Positions 1 through 10,980 of a DNA stretch of 64,000 nucleotides are shown piece by piece. Below the pieces are notes generated by a model. It did not search any database, was not told the origin of the DNA, and saw only the letters and a list, made by a program, of their open reading frames with translations. How positions within the stretch are numbered: position 1 is the stretch's first letter; the number at the start of each line of letters is the position of its first letter. The stretch is from Dipetalonema caudispina (Eukaryota > Nematoda > Chromadorea > Rhabditida > Onchocercidae): positions 62,001 through 126,000 of the forward strand of contig JABVXV010000169.1 in NCBI GenBank assembly GCA_013365325.1, read 5' to 3'. The position numbers were made by a program, and so were the translations under genes.

Positions 1-868
1 TTCTCAGGTTGATCGCTTTTATATTGATCTTGACTTTCCTTGGTTACATTTTATCCATTTATCGTAGGACTGCGCGCCATACATGGCCGTAAATCGACCA
101 TTTAAAATAGGCTGATGAAACCAAACCATTCTCTCATCAGATCAGGTCATTGGTAATTCGGATCTCCTCATTAGCCTGTTAGTATGCGTTTCGTCGATTT
201 GACGAATCTTTAGAGCATTTGTCCTGTAGGTCGTGATTATCATTCTTTAATCGTTGCCATTCATATACAACCTGATGGGATATTAAAGTTTGGGTCTTGA
301 GGAAAAACTGTGGTATAGAAATATAAAGGATTTTCATTGATAGTGAAATCGTCTTGGAAGGGGAGATCTTAAATTTTATGATAGTTTTAAGTATTAGGGC
401 TTACTTTCAGTGTTTCATTTCCTGATAGTTACATTTTCTAGGCTTCTTCATATACTCAATATAACTTTTTTTTGTTTGTTTGTTGTGAAATTCGTTGCTG
501 AAAATTGAGATTGACATGAGTTGTTACCGGTATTAAGAGTTGTGGAAAAATTCCACTTGATAAAACAAAAGTTGCAACATATTTAAAGTGAAATGCTGAG
601 GTATTGAGCTGTCGAGTGATGTAGTTATAATCCTTGTCAGGATATACAAACTTTATCACTACTGTTGCTTTGACAGAAGTTGTGATTCTGGTTATTTCAG
701 CTAATCTTATTACTGGACTAAAATTTTACTTGCTGTTTATATTTATTAAAAGTGCCTTTCTGTCAAAGTGGATCTTAGAGATATTGGGTAGTAATATCTG
801 AGGTCATAGAGGAGATTTATTGTTGCTTTTTTGCTTTTCTCTTTCTCACTGTGCTATTTTATTTTCAG
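1..868. other. Upstream non-coding region of the WASP gene
   Basis: AT-rich sequence with no supported exon on either strand. The only open frame of note (about 67 codons, - strand, near 456-659) has no splice context or recognisable residues. The stretch ends in a polypyrimidine tract and a ttttcag acceptor. It is either the 5' flank of the WASP gene or an intron following an untranslated first exon outside the window. Confidence 0.5.
862..868 (+). promoter_or_regulatory. 3' splice / likely trans-splice acceptor
   Basis: The sequence ttttcag ends at 868, only three bases before the ATG at 872. Such a short distance is typical of nematode spliced-leader acceptors. It could equally be the acceptor of an ordinary intron behind a non-coding first exon. 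Confidence 0.5.
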
Positions 869-871
869 GAT

Positions 872-3800
872 ATGTACACCGGTGGTACAGCAACTGGCGC
901 ATATCAGTTGGGCGTACAGCATGTGGGCTTGAATAACACACCCACAGGTCGTCCCAAAAAAAGGTCTATTTTTTACGAATTTTGGTGGATATTGATTGTG
1001 GGAAAGACGTGAAATCTCGATTTAATTGACTTTTTAAAGAAGCTGTTCTTCCACTCCGCACATTCAAATGTTATTTTAACTGCTACTTTACCATTATTTT
1101 ATTCACAACATCTTTAATTTTCTTTTTTATTTGCGTTATATCATTATTGCAGACCACCAAACACAGGTGCCCTTCTCTTTAACTCAGTTGAAAATGGTAC
1201 ATTATTTTCGTTGCTTGGGCATGACTGCATTTCATTGGCAGCAGGTGTTGTGCAATTATTGAAATCCGATCCACGTAATCCAGGAGTGTGGATCAAAGCT
1301 CACAGAGGAGTGGTTTCGCTCGTCAAGGACTATGATAAAAGAGCATATTTCTTACGCCTATATGATATTTATAGGAAACAATATCTTTGGCAACAAATGT
1401 TGTGAGTTATTTACAATTTCAAAAAATTTTGATTGTCGATTTAGGGTAGTTCTTTCTTAATGTAGAAAATGTTGTACAAGTTAAAAAAAAAAAATTATTG
1501 GAGTTCATTTCTTAACTTCAGTCTTAATACCACCAGTGATTTTGACTATGTTTCTTTATAAACAATTTCTATAGTTTTTTAGAAATCCAGCAGTTTTGTC
1601 CAGAAAATATTTTATCCAAAAATGTTTAATGTTAGCAGTTTGTGTGTGATCGCAAAGTTTTTTGCACTCGCTAGTTCAGGTACAAGAATTTCCATGCGTC
1701 GCAACCAATAGGATGTCCCCACCTTCTAACATTTGAGGGAGATGAATGCGTGTTTGGTTTGAATTTTTCAAGTAAGGAAGAAGCATACAGCTTCAAGTCC
1801 CACCTTGACAAACGTTACGAACAGGAGAAAAAGTCTCGTAAGTTTGTCAGGCATTATTTCTTTCTGCATTTCCTAATTTTTCTTTGACATATTTTGAACC
1901 ATAGAAAACGATTGGGAAATTGCTGTTTCATTTCAATGTTTAAAAAAAATTTAATCTTTCCTACTAAATTTGAGGAAGCAGAAAGTTTAGAAGGGTGAAA
2001 ATAATGAAGCAAGACAAGAGATGATTAGAGCGATAACAAATTCGAAAAATTTTATTCTACTATTTGAGCGGTAACATATATTGCTGTTTGACTTTGTTCA
2101 CTTTTTCTGCAGAACAGAAAGAGAGGCTAGCAACTAGTGGCTCACAGAACATTTCACCTTCATCTGGGTCACTGCTGTTACCTTTCGGTGGCCGAACGCA
2201 TGCAGTTTCTGTACCACATAGGACTGGCATTACCAGTATGGGCGCCGTACCAAATATTGGTGGCGGTGCGTGGACAAATTTCGTAACGATCAATAGAACA
2301 AAAAAGAAGAGTTCGAAAAAAGAAAAGAAGCAGAAGATTCGAAAGGAGGACATCAGCAATCCAACCAATTTTCAGTTGGCTTTTCTTATATTTCCCATAA
2401 TTTTATTTGCTATTTAGCTTCCATCTCTTCGAAGGAATTAATTTAGAACTGTTTAGTTTATTTCCCTGTTTGTTCACCTTAGTTAGTCTTAAAAGAACTT
2501 TTCTTTATATGAACTAGGCATTGTGAATCTCGTTCAGAAATGCGTAATTCCAATATATGATTGCGCATCGCTGGTGGGTTTGTTGCACTAAACGCAGTGA
2601 CCAATCAGATATACTGGGGACATTTATAATTATTCTTGACGATTCCGAGCTTTCACTAGAATTAAAGGTTCCATAGTTGTCAGTTTTACTGAATCATACT
2701 CTTAAGACTTGTGTATCATGTTTTGTTTTAATGTTCTGATACTATAGACACAAGGCACATCTTGGGTGGAATCAAGACGGTGGTTTCTCGCAAGAAACCT
2801 ACAACTATGATCCAATGGATGATAGCGTGAAGGCTGTATTACGCGCTGCGGGAGAGAATCCGGAGCGAATGTCTAAAGATGATTTAGAATTTTCGAAAAA
2901 ATTCATTACCGGCTATCAAGAGGTGCCTCAAGTACAGCAACCGCCAGCCCCAATGCATCAGAACTATCCGAGGTGATTCCAAGAATTTAAATTTTCCATT
3001 CACATCGAATTTTCTGCAATTGCTTGTAGAATGATTCTGGATGAAAATGTAATGTGCCTTTTTTTAGAACTGATTGCGCAATTTTTCAGGCCTTTCATGA
3101 CTTCTTCAATTACAAATTCTGCCACATTATCACCAGCTCCGCCCCCACCACCTCCATTAGTGCGTCGTGAAGGGTTTCATATCACTCCAGTTTCAAGACC
3201 GCCGCTGAAACCACCAGCTTCCAGCAAGCCTCCAGCTAGACCTTTACCACAGGTTAAATGAATTTTCCTTTAAAGTTTCGGAAAGTGTTCTAAAATTTCG
3301 AGTTTTTGAACAAAAAATAATTGCACTATGTAGCTCGTCTGTACTTTCTGATTAGTGTACCGCTAAAGTGCATGTGACCTCAGTTTGTTTTAGCCACCTG
3401 GTGCAATGAACGGGACACCAACTACCTATCGACCAAATGATATACCCCCACCGCCTCCGCCACCACCTCCGCCGTCAAGTTCTGCATGCTCGGCACCGAT
3501 TGCACCTCCTCCTTCGTCCATTGCTACAACTTCTTCGCTTGCACCACCTCCACCTCCTCCCCCACCACCACCTCCTGCAACGTACGCCAGTAGTACAGCA
3601 CCTCCGCCTCCACCACCGCCTCCGCCATCCTACAATTCCGCTTCCAGCAATGGTGGTGGAGGAGGAAAAGCAAGTTTGCTTAGTGTAAGTGGTTTTTTCC
3701 TTCTTTTACAGCTTTTTCTCGTGTAATGGGACATTTTATAACTTTATATTCTATTTTTTATTGACAAAATCAGCTACACTACATTTCGAAATCAGAATCT

Positions 3801-4560
3801 GTTGGGTTTTGAATGAGGTACGGAAATTCAAGTTTCAAAGACTTGATATGTACGTATTATTTCATGTTGTTTCTTCAGGAGATACAAGCGGGAGTTACTT
3901 TGAAACAAGTGACAACAAATACTAATCATGATAGTGGTATTACCGATGCACGTGATGAAATGATGGCACAAATACGGCAGGGGGCCAATCTAAAGCCTGT
4001 TAGTATCAACTTTTCTATAATGAAATTAGTCTTTTTATTCAAAGAATTATTTGAACAAAAAAATTGATTAATGCAATTGATTCATTTGTTTTTAGCATTA
4101 TTATGTTTGAAATCACATTTCTGAAATATAATTCTCCTTTTCTCGTTGTTGGAATAAATGTGTGAAAAAAACAAATTGCTGGAGTAGTCATGTAAACAGT
4201 AGATTTATTGCAGGTAGACAAAGAGGAGATTGAGAATCGGAAATCGATACCGAATACGGATGTAGCTGGAATTGCAGGTGCATTAGCTCGAGCTTTAGAA
4301 GAAAGGCGACGGAATATGCGCAATTCAGATGGTTTGTTATTTTTTTCCTTTTTTCGATTGATTCATTGTGTTGATTAATCTTTTTGCTGTGGGGCGTTTG
4401 AAACAGGGCAGAAAATGGAAAATTCATTCCCTGGAACACAAATTTCTACATATCGCCTTGCTCGGGATGCGCAAATTCCAACTAGAAATATCTCAGTTTT
4501 TCAGAGTCAGAGTCAGAAGAAGAAGCGAATAACAACGACAGTGAATGGGAATCAGATTGA
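872..4560 (+). CDS. wsp-1: WASP-family Arp2/3 activator (N-WASP/WSP-1 type)
   Basis: Activates the Arp2/3 complex downstream of Cdc42 to nucleate branched actin. Exons: 872-963, 1153-1401, 1680-1837, 2113-2374, 2748-2972, 3090-3252, 3394-3684, 3879-3998, 4214-4331, 4505-4560; all phases join, giving 577 aa (mammalian N-WASP is about 505). Domains in order: WH1/EVH1 (about 35-160, with GVWIKAH and GLNF); a Lys-rich basic stretch (about 230-245); a full CRIB motif ISNPTNFQHKAHLGW (about 246-262); a proline-rich region (about 330-470, several runs of 7-10 Pro); two WH2 motifs (GVTLKQV and IRQGANLKP, about 482-520); a central helix (GIAGALARALEERRR, about 535-550); and an acidic tail with the conserved Trp near the end (DSEWESD). 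The last exon is tiny and in a frame different from the longer open frame overlapping it. The start was chosen at the first ATG after a strong acceptor. Confidence 0.95.
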
Positions 4561-5105
4561 AGTCGCCTGCTGTCATAAGTTTGAGAGGTATGGGAGGGAC
4601 TCTACTGTTGGCTTATTTTTGTATTTTTTTCACATGCAGTGGGCAGTGATTAATCGAAATTTAATGTAATGGAGTTTGCATCATTTGATGTCCTATGGAT
4701 CCAGGTTTTTTTAGGAGGTTAATTACTGAGTACAGTTACGCTACTACCGGAAGAAATGCTGCACTGAATGACGGAATACCTTACTTGTTGGTTTTGCTGT
4801 ACGGTTTCTAAGTTTCACCATATTTCTTGTCATACTTTTTTTCCTGAGCTTTTTATCTGAAAATTTCTGTCCATTTCGACTTCTTGTAAATTGGTTGGAA
4901 GAATGACTGGATACTGAATATCCGTTAGTTACATAGATATCGGATACTGAGTACCTACTCGCTAGCTACACATATTCTCCATTTCTCTAAATGCCTTTTA
5001 CATCATTTGCTTCCTGATTTTTTATTTTCAGACGAATCCATTTGTTTATTATTTGATATCCGTGCTCAATTTATCCTTGTACTGCATTTTTGTGTGGGTG
5101 TAGGT

Positions 5106-5110
<5 letters not shown>

Positions 5111-5150
<40 letters not shown>
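5111..5150. repeat. TA dinucleotide microsatellite, 20 units
   Basis: Twenty uninterrupted TA units in the WASP downstream region. Similar shorter TA tracts occur near 23194-23222, 40990-41010 and 41420-41441. Length is likely to vary between individuals. Confidence 0.95.
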
Positions 5151-5153
<3 letters not shown>

Positions 5154-6481
5154 CTACTAGCAGTTAAAATTATGGTTGTGAATGACAAGAAGTTGAATTT
5201 TTGCAACCTTCCTTAATTTCTGAACTTAAAAAAAAACCTCTTAAAGTAGTTTGTTGTTTCCCTTGTCAATGTACGTGTCGTGTATATGCCGCTGCTATGC
5301 ATTGTTAATTTATTGTGTGTTTCATGAATACGAACATATTTATTTCTTTTATCTTTACAGTTTATTTCGACTTTTTTTATTTTCCTCCTCTCTGTTTCCC
5401 CAGTGCACTGTCTAGAAATTTACATTGTTTGGGTTGTTTTGTCATGTATTAATGTTTGTAAGTTCTTCCGATGGAATTTCTCATTTCTAGAACTGTGAAC
5501 ATGAATCTGTAGTGACTTGAATCGCTAATTCGGTGTAAGCCGAATGCGATCCAGATCGTAATATAGCTGGAATAGCGTGTTTGAAGAAGTCCAGAAGCTG
5601 GGGCTGGGGCTTGAAAATTGTCATGAAGGATTTCCTACTGGTTCACAGATGAGGCTTAATTGAAATAAGAATAACCCTTGTTGTATGTCAGAATGGAAAT
5701 AAGTTTAATAACTGATAATTGCGAAGTGATTTCTGAATTATGTAATTTTCGCTGTTTAACAATTATTTCACGGTCTTCTTTGTAACAAATATAATAAAAA
5801 AGGGACCACCAAAAAAAAAAAAAAAAAAGGAAGATATTTGTTTACATAATATACCCGTTTTAAAGTTGTGTAACCAGTGAAACTAACTCTCTTCGGAAAG
5901 AAAAAAGGAAGCTCAGCTTTTACCATTTACATGATTACCAGTAATATTTATATTCTGATAACATATTGCTAGTAGTGCACTCCACCATATTTCATTTCAT
6001 TCTTTTTTGTTATACCGTACCGGTGTAGCATCTTAGTGATTCAGAAGATATCAGCAGCGATAATGTGGGAAGCAATTTCCGGCTTACTGTCGCTTTGTAT
6101 TTTACGGCTCGGCCTCATAGTTAACCGTGTGATTGGTTGGTAAGTTCTGGTATATCCTGCCGGTGTTGGAAGGTTAGTTCCGCGAATGTTCATTAATGTG
6201 TATGCCGGGTTTTTGGTGAATTGTTAAGGTAGGGATGGGGGAAGAAAGGGTGTTCAATTTAACGGATGATGACAAGTACCATCAATTTTCTGTTTCATTA
6301 ACTGCTTCCTTTCGTCTTTCGTCATTATCATTACAAAAGGAACAGAGATAGATTCCGAAATATCCTGAAACATCGACTGTAATGTACTGACATGAGATGG
6401 AATACAGCAGAGTATCATTATTGTTGCATTCCTCAACACTGTATCATTAGTTTAAGGTTGGAAAATACGGGAAGGTTAATT

Positions 6482-6487
6482 TTTTAG
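6482..6487 (+). promoter_or_regulatory. Likely trans-splice acceptor of the Germ cell-less gene
   Basis: A T-rich stretch ending in ttttag at 6487 lies 11 bases before the ATG at 6499. The short untranslated leader fits spliced-leader addition. No spliced-leader RNA gene is visible in the window. Confidence 0.45.
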
Positions 6488-6498
6488 GTGTTAGCCAA

Positions 6499-9400
6499 AT
6501 GGGACAATTACTAGGCCGATCAAGCGGTGCGACGGAATCTAGCGAAGTGGAGATGGTTGCTGATTCTACGCGGGCTAGTCCTTCACGTAAACGTAGAACT
6601 ACCGGTGATGATGAGATGGAAACGCGGAGGAAGAAGAAAATCAGTAAAGTACGTGTGATAAGTTTTAAAAATTTTCATTAATAACCTGATTGATATATCT
6701 GTGGCTTATGACGTTTCCTGATACTGTAGCTTACCCGAAACGAGGCTTGACCTGTCTTAAACCATTTCATTCATTATTAAGGAGCATTCGATGTTGCTGC
6801 AAATCTATCCTCATGTCAATGTATGGATAAGTTGCAGTATCTCATCCTTTAGGTAAAGTAGGAAGCAAACACAACGTGTGTTCATTTGTTAAAAATAATA
6901 TTCTTGCTAATCTCATTGCAAGTAATGATATTTTGTGTTATTATCAATATTTAGCTGGATACTGCGAAATATATCCATAAACGATTGTTTGTTGATGGTG
7001 CCAAATCGGATATAACAATTCGTGCATTGGGACGAACATGGAATCTCCATAGACTTTATTTGGAGCAATGCAAATTTTTCGATAGTTTGTTCAGGTATTT
7101 TTAGTCACGTGATTTTTGGGTGAGATTTCGATTTTGTTGTATGTTCTGTTTACCGCTAAAGATTGTGGTATTGGCATTTTGACATTCTGAGAATCTCTTG
7201 CTAAATCGTGTAACGCCTGATAAATCTACTCTCCAGAAATAACTGTGAAATTGTCGTTGGAATAATAAGTGACCAAAACAAGTTACTTCTCATTTTTTTC
7301 TTTGGTCTTTGACAGTAAGCAATAGATTTTACGGTACCAGTCATTAGATCTTTTTTTTACAAACCTTTCCTGCACATACTTTCCCATAGTGTATATTTGT
7401 ATTTTCTCTTTCAGGGGTCATTGGAAAGACAGTAATAATGCAGTGATACAGATTGATATCGTTGATCCAAATGTCACAGTCGAAGGTAGCTTTTTAGTAA
7501 AATTATGCAGAATTTGTTTTGCATAATCCAGCCAGTGAAGTTTTGCTTCCTTTCAATGAAGTTCACTTTATTTACTGAGAATGTAAGAAGTTTCTTTTCT
7601 GTTTTGGAAAAACAGGGAGAAACTTATAGTCATGAATAGACTCTGCTACACTTACAAATCTTTTGTATGTGTTCAGGATTTAATATGGTTTTGGAATCAC
7701 TATATCACAATGAAATTGAACTGGATTTAGAGAATGTTCCAAGTCTTATCGCATCAGCTTCAATGCTTAGCCTGGTAATACTGTGTTTTCATTAGATGGA
7801 TTCTAGACGTGTCCCTCCTTTTCCTTTATTTTGTAAATAACGTTCGATTTTCTTTGTTTTCCGCATTCATTTGTTTCCTTCATGCACTGATAGATGCATT
7901 CAAAGTTCGTAATATTTCGTCCTTAAGTTTTTAATTTTAGGCAAAAGTTTCTCACATGCCTTTTCTTTTTCTCGCATTCAGGATAGTGTTATGGAGCGTT
8001 GTGCGGAGTTATGTGCGGAATCACTCACTGATGAACGAGTACTTGAGTTTTATATGCTCGCTGAACAGTACGGTCTACCGGATTTGTCCGAAAAATGTTT
8101 CAAGTATTTGAAAAATAATTTTTGGCGACTATCCAATAAACCAGCAATTCTTTGTACACTCAGGTTATTATTTTTTGGATTTATTGGCAAACTTTATAAA
8201 AAGTTTTTTCTGTTATATTCGAACACTGTTGTTTTGCTGTGAAAGATATGTGTTCAAGTCTATGGTAAGCGTATAGCATACTCGGCAAAAGTTGCATAGT
8301 TTCAACAAGTAAGCGAATAAACGAAATGAATTGCCTTCATGCAACAAATTGGTCTGATTGTAAAGCTAGTAATTTTCTAGTCACGCAACAATGGCAAAGT
8401 TGATGGCTGCATCAGATTTGTTGGTCATTGAAGGAGAACTTGATCTGTATGAAACAGTCAAAAAGGTACAAAATTTTGTAATCGAGATCACGACTGTCTG
8501 GTCACTGAGTCTCTCGCACCACTACATGTTGGATTTAATCGCTCATCCGTATTAACAAGGATGTCTATGATTCCAGCTATCAACTTTTTCGTTTAATCCA
8601 GTCGTTGGTTAGATGGTCGGTGTTGTGTATTTCTGTGGCAATGTTTATGAATTCCGAATAATTTTAATGAGTTCATTTCGTCATTAGTATTTTGCTTTTG
8701 TTTGCTTGAATTTCTCTGATGATATGAAGGAATAATCAGTTCTCACTTTCAGTGGATTTTCTTGCAAACAGTGTCTTATGTTATGGAAAATAAAGAAATA
8801 CGTACTGAGATGGAGAAATATTACTCATCACTAACGGACGATGACAGAGATGCACTGTGTCGTACTTTTGCGGACATAACTTGCAATATTCGTATCGGGC
8901 ACATTGTTTCATCTGTAAAAACGATCGGCGATTTGCGAAAAGATCCACTTGTTCCAAATGAAATTATCGATCAGGTGCTTGCTGACAACTGGTTTTTGCT
9001 TTTGTGTAATGAAGAAACGAAAGAGTAAGTTTCTATAGGTGAATTCATTGGTTGAATTTTATTTTTAACGTGCTTTGCGATATAGAAGATTTAGCAGAAG
9101 GTACCAAGCCCAATTTTGCATTTCAATCCTTTGTGGTATATGTTTCCTCTTTCTTTTTTCTGAGCAGAATATTGAGACTTTTTTTTTTACTCTCAGTAAC
9201 AGCCAGGGTGTTGGCTTTAAATGTAATAGTTCCTGTACGTGAAGTGTAAAACTTGATAACTCTAGTAGTTTTCAAATAAAACAAGAAAAGGACCTTGTCA
9301 AAGATGTATTTTCTTGTGAAGTAAGAAAATTCATACCTTCCAGGCAAATCGAAGTTAAAGATGAAGACTTCCATCTTAATGCTCATCGATTAGGACGAAT

Positions 9401-10980
9401 ACTTGACTCAACTCCAGTATGGCTTTTTTTTTCGTTTTTCTTATACTAAATGAGAAAAAAAAAAGTCGGTATAGATACTTATGTCTGTTTATGTGGTTAT
9501 CTTTCTAACAAATTTTGACCGTTTAATTAGTACAAGGTCCATTATTGTCACACTATACCAAAAAACGCAGTAAATTTGAATGGCCGACCAGTTCTTAATA
9601 ATTCTGTAATCCATTAAAAATTTTCAAGACATAATAAAAATAACGGCAAATGTAAAATTTGTTTTAAGAAATGTTGGCGATGGTCCGGTTTCAATTTTGG
9701 TGTAGACCTGCTACTGAATTATAATGATGGGTAAGTACATTGTTAAAACTAAGGAAGTATTTTGCTGCAATTACGAAAGTCATTTTATGAATGATTGAGA
9801 CTCTGCTAGGCTGCTGATTCCAGAAACTTTTTGCAACCTTTTAATTTCACCGTACTGTTTATTACGACCATTGGCCGAATTTTTGTATTAAGGAGGTGGA
9901 AGGGTGTAATGGAGGGTTTTTCTGATAACCAAATCTTACTTTGAACGATAGCTAGAGTATTTGGCGGAAAAATCACTGTGGTCGGTATTACTGACTGATT
10001 TGGCTCAGTCAAATGATTATGGTTGAAGATTTTGACTAGCCGATATCAAATACAGTAGCAAAATCGCTCCTGTTATCTCGATCTGATTTGAATTATTCTT
10101 GTTTACAGGGTGATCACTTTGAAGAGGAACTGTTTGTCACAGTGGACACCTTATTCGACTAATTTGAAATTTGATGTATTGCTCCATTACCGGTATTACT
10201 GTCACAGTGTTGTTACACATGTTTCTGACATATGTAATTAATTGGTTTAATAACGATTTTTAACGATCGAAGCTTGAAATTCATTTGAAATTTAAAGCAG
10301 AAGTAGTTCTTATTGTAAGTAAATCTTTCGTTACAGAATGATTATTGGAAACAAGCATGGCAAATTTCTGTTCGACTCAACTATACGTAGTCGTTCCTTG
10401 CGGATCGATCAGGTTGTTTTTGTGGATTTTTTAAATTTGATTTCGTCTCTTAATACGTTTACAGTCTTGCCACTCATCCAAAGTTTCATTTCGTTTTTTC
10501 TGCGGCTCCATTCCGTCACTCACTTATTCAAGCATATCTGATCAAAAATTTAGTGTGGTAATTAACAATGTTGTTTGTAGAGGCTCTATTAGCTAGTCCA
10601 TCATACAGATGTTATATGGATCAATTGTTGGATCTTTTGTATTTGAAAAATGAATTTTTGGAATTGGTAATGGGAAGTGATTTTTGAAAAAAACTCTTTG
10701 TGCTTTGGTATTAATACTGCAGTATATAAAGAGGTATTCAAGAAGCAATAGGCTAATCTGAATGCACAGCACTGATTTGTTTTCCTCTCTGAAAGTTCAG
10801 TATATTTTTGTCTATAAAACGCTTCAGACTGTTATTATTGCACGCTTCTTACCAGTCGCAGAAGAATTTCCAGTTGCGGTACACTTTTTTTACTTGGCAA
10901 CATTACCTTCAAAGCCTGTTTTGAGCTACTGGGAGCCATATTTAAAGAAATCTGGTAATTTTTCAAGTTTGAACAAATAG
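6499..10980 (+). CDS. gcl-1: Germ cell-less BTB/BACK protein (Cul3 adaptor)
   Basis: Germ cell-less proteins are BTB adaptors for Cullin-3 ligases, sit at the nuclear envelope and act in germ cell formation (family knowledge). Exons: 6499-6648, 6955-7094, 7415-7485, 7677-7774, 7982-8163, 8381-8465, 8753-9024, 9344-9416, 9669-9730, 10337-10412, 10801-10980; phases all join, giving 462 aa (human GMCL1 is about 515). Visible: MGQLLGR start, which fits N-myristoylation; a basic KRRTT...RRKKK stretch (about 30-50); BTB domain (about 52-150, with SDITI and WNLHRLYL); BACK-like helices (about 150-250); and the conserved SGFNFGVDLLL motif (about 368-380) plus a C-terminal FPVAVHFFYL segment matching the family end. 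Exon 9 uses a rare AAG acceptor (tttaag at 9668). The last two exons are the least conserved and least certain. Confidence 0.9.

Larger units (their letters stand above)
4561..6498. other. Intergenic region between WASP and Germ cell-less genes
   Basis: Holds the WASP 3' untranslated region, a TA microsatellite (5111-5150), an A run near 5810-5828 and the 5' flank of the next gene. No exon could be supported on either strand. A spacing of about 1.9 kb argues against tight operon linkage, though both genes run the same way. Confidence 0.5.

Noticed and set aside
3437..3688. His/Leu/Arg-rich open frame inside the WASP proline-rich exon
   Set aside because: Out-of-frame reading of Pro codons.
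4415..4669. Open frame after the WASP exon 9 as the true C-terminus
   Set aside because: The alternative acceptor at 4504 gives the conserved acidic tail with Trp; this frame has no family match.
10580..10685. Extra exon in the Germ cell-less gene (EALLASPSYRCYMDQLL...)
   Set aside because: Its phase does not fit exon 10 (phase 0), whereas the exon at 10801 fits and resembles the family C-terminus.
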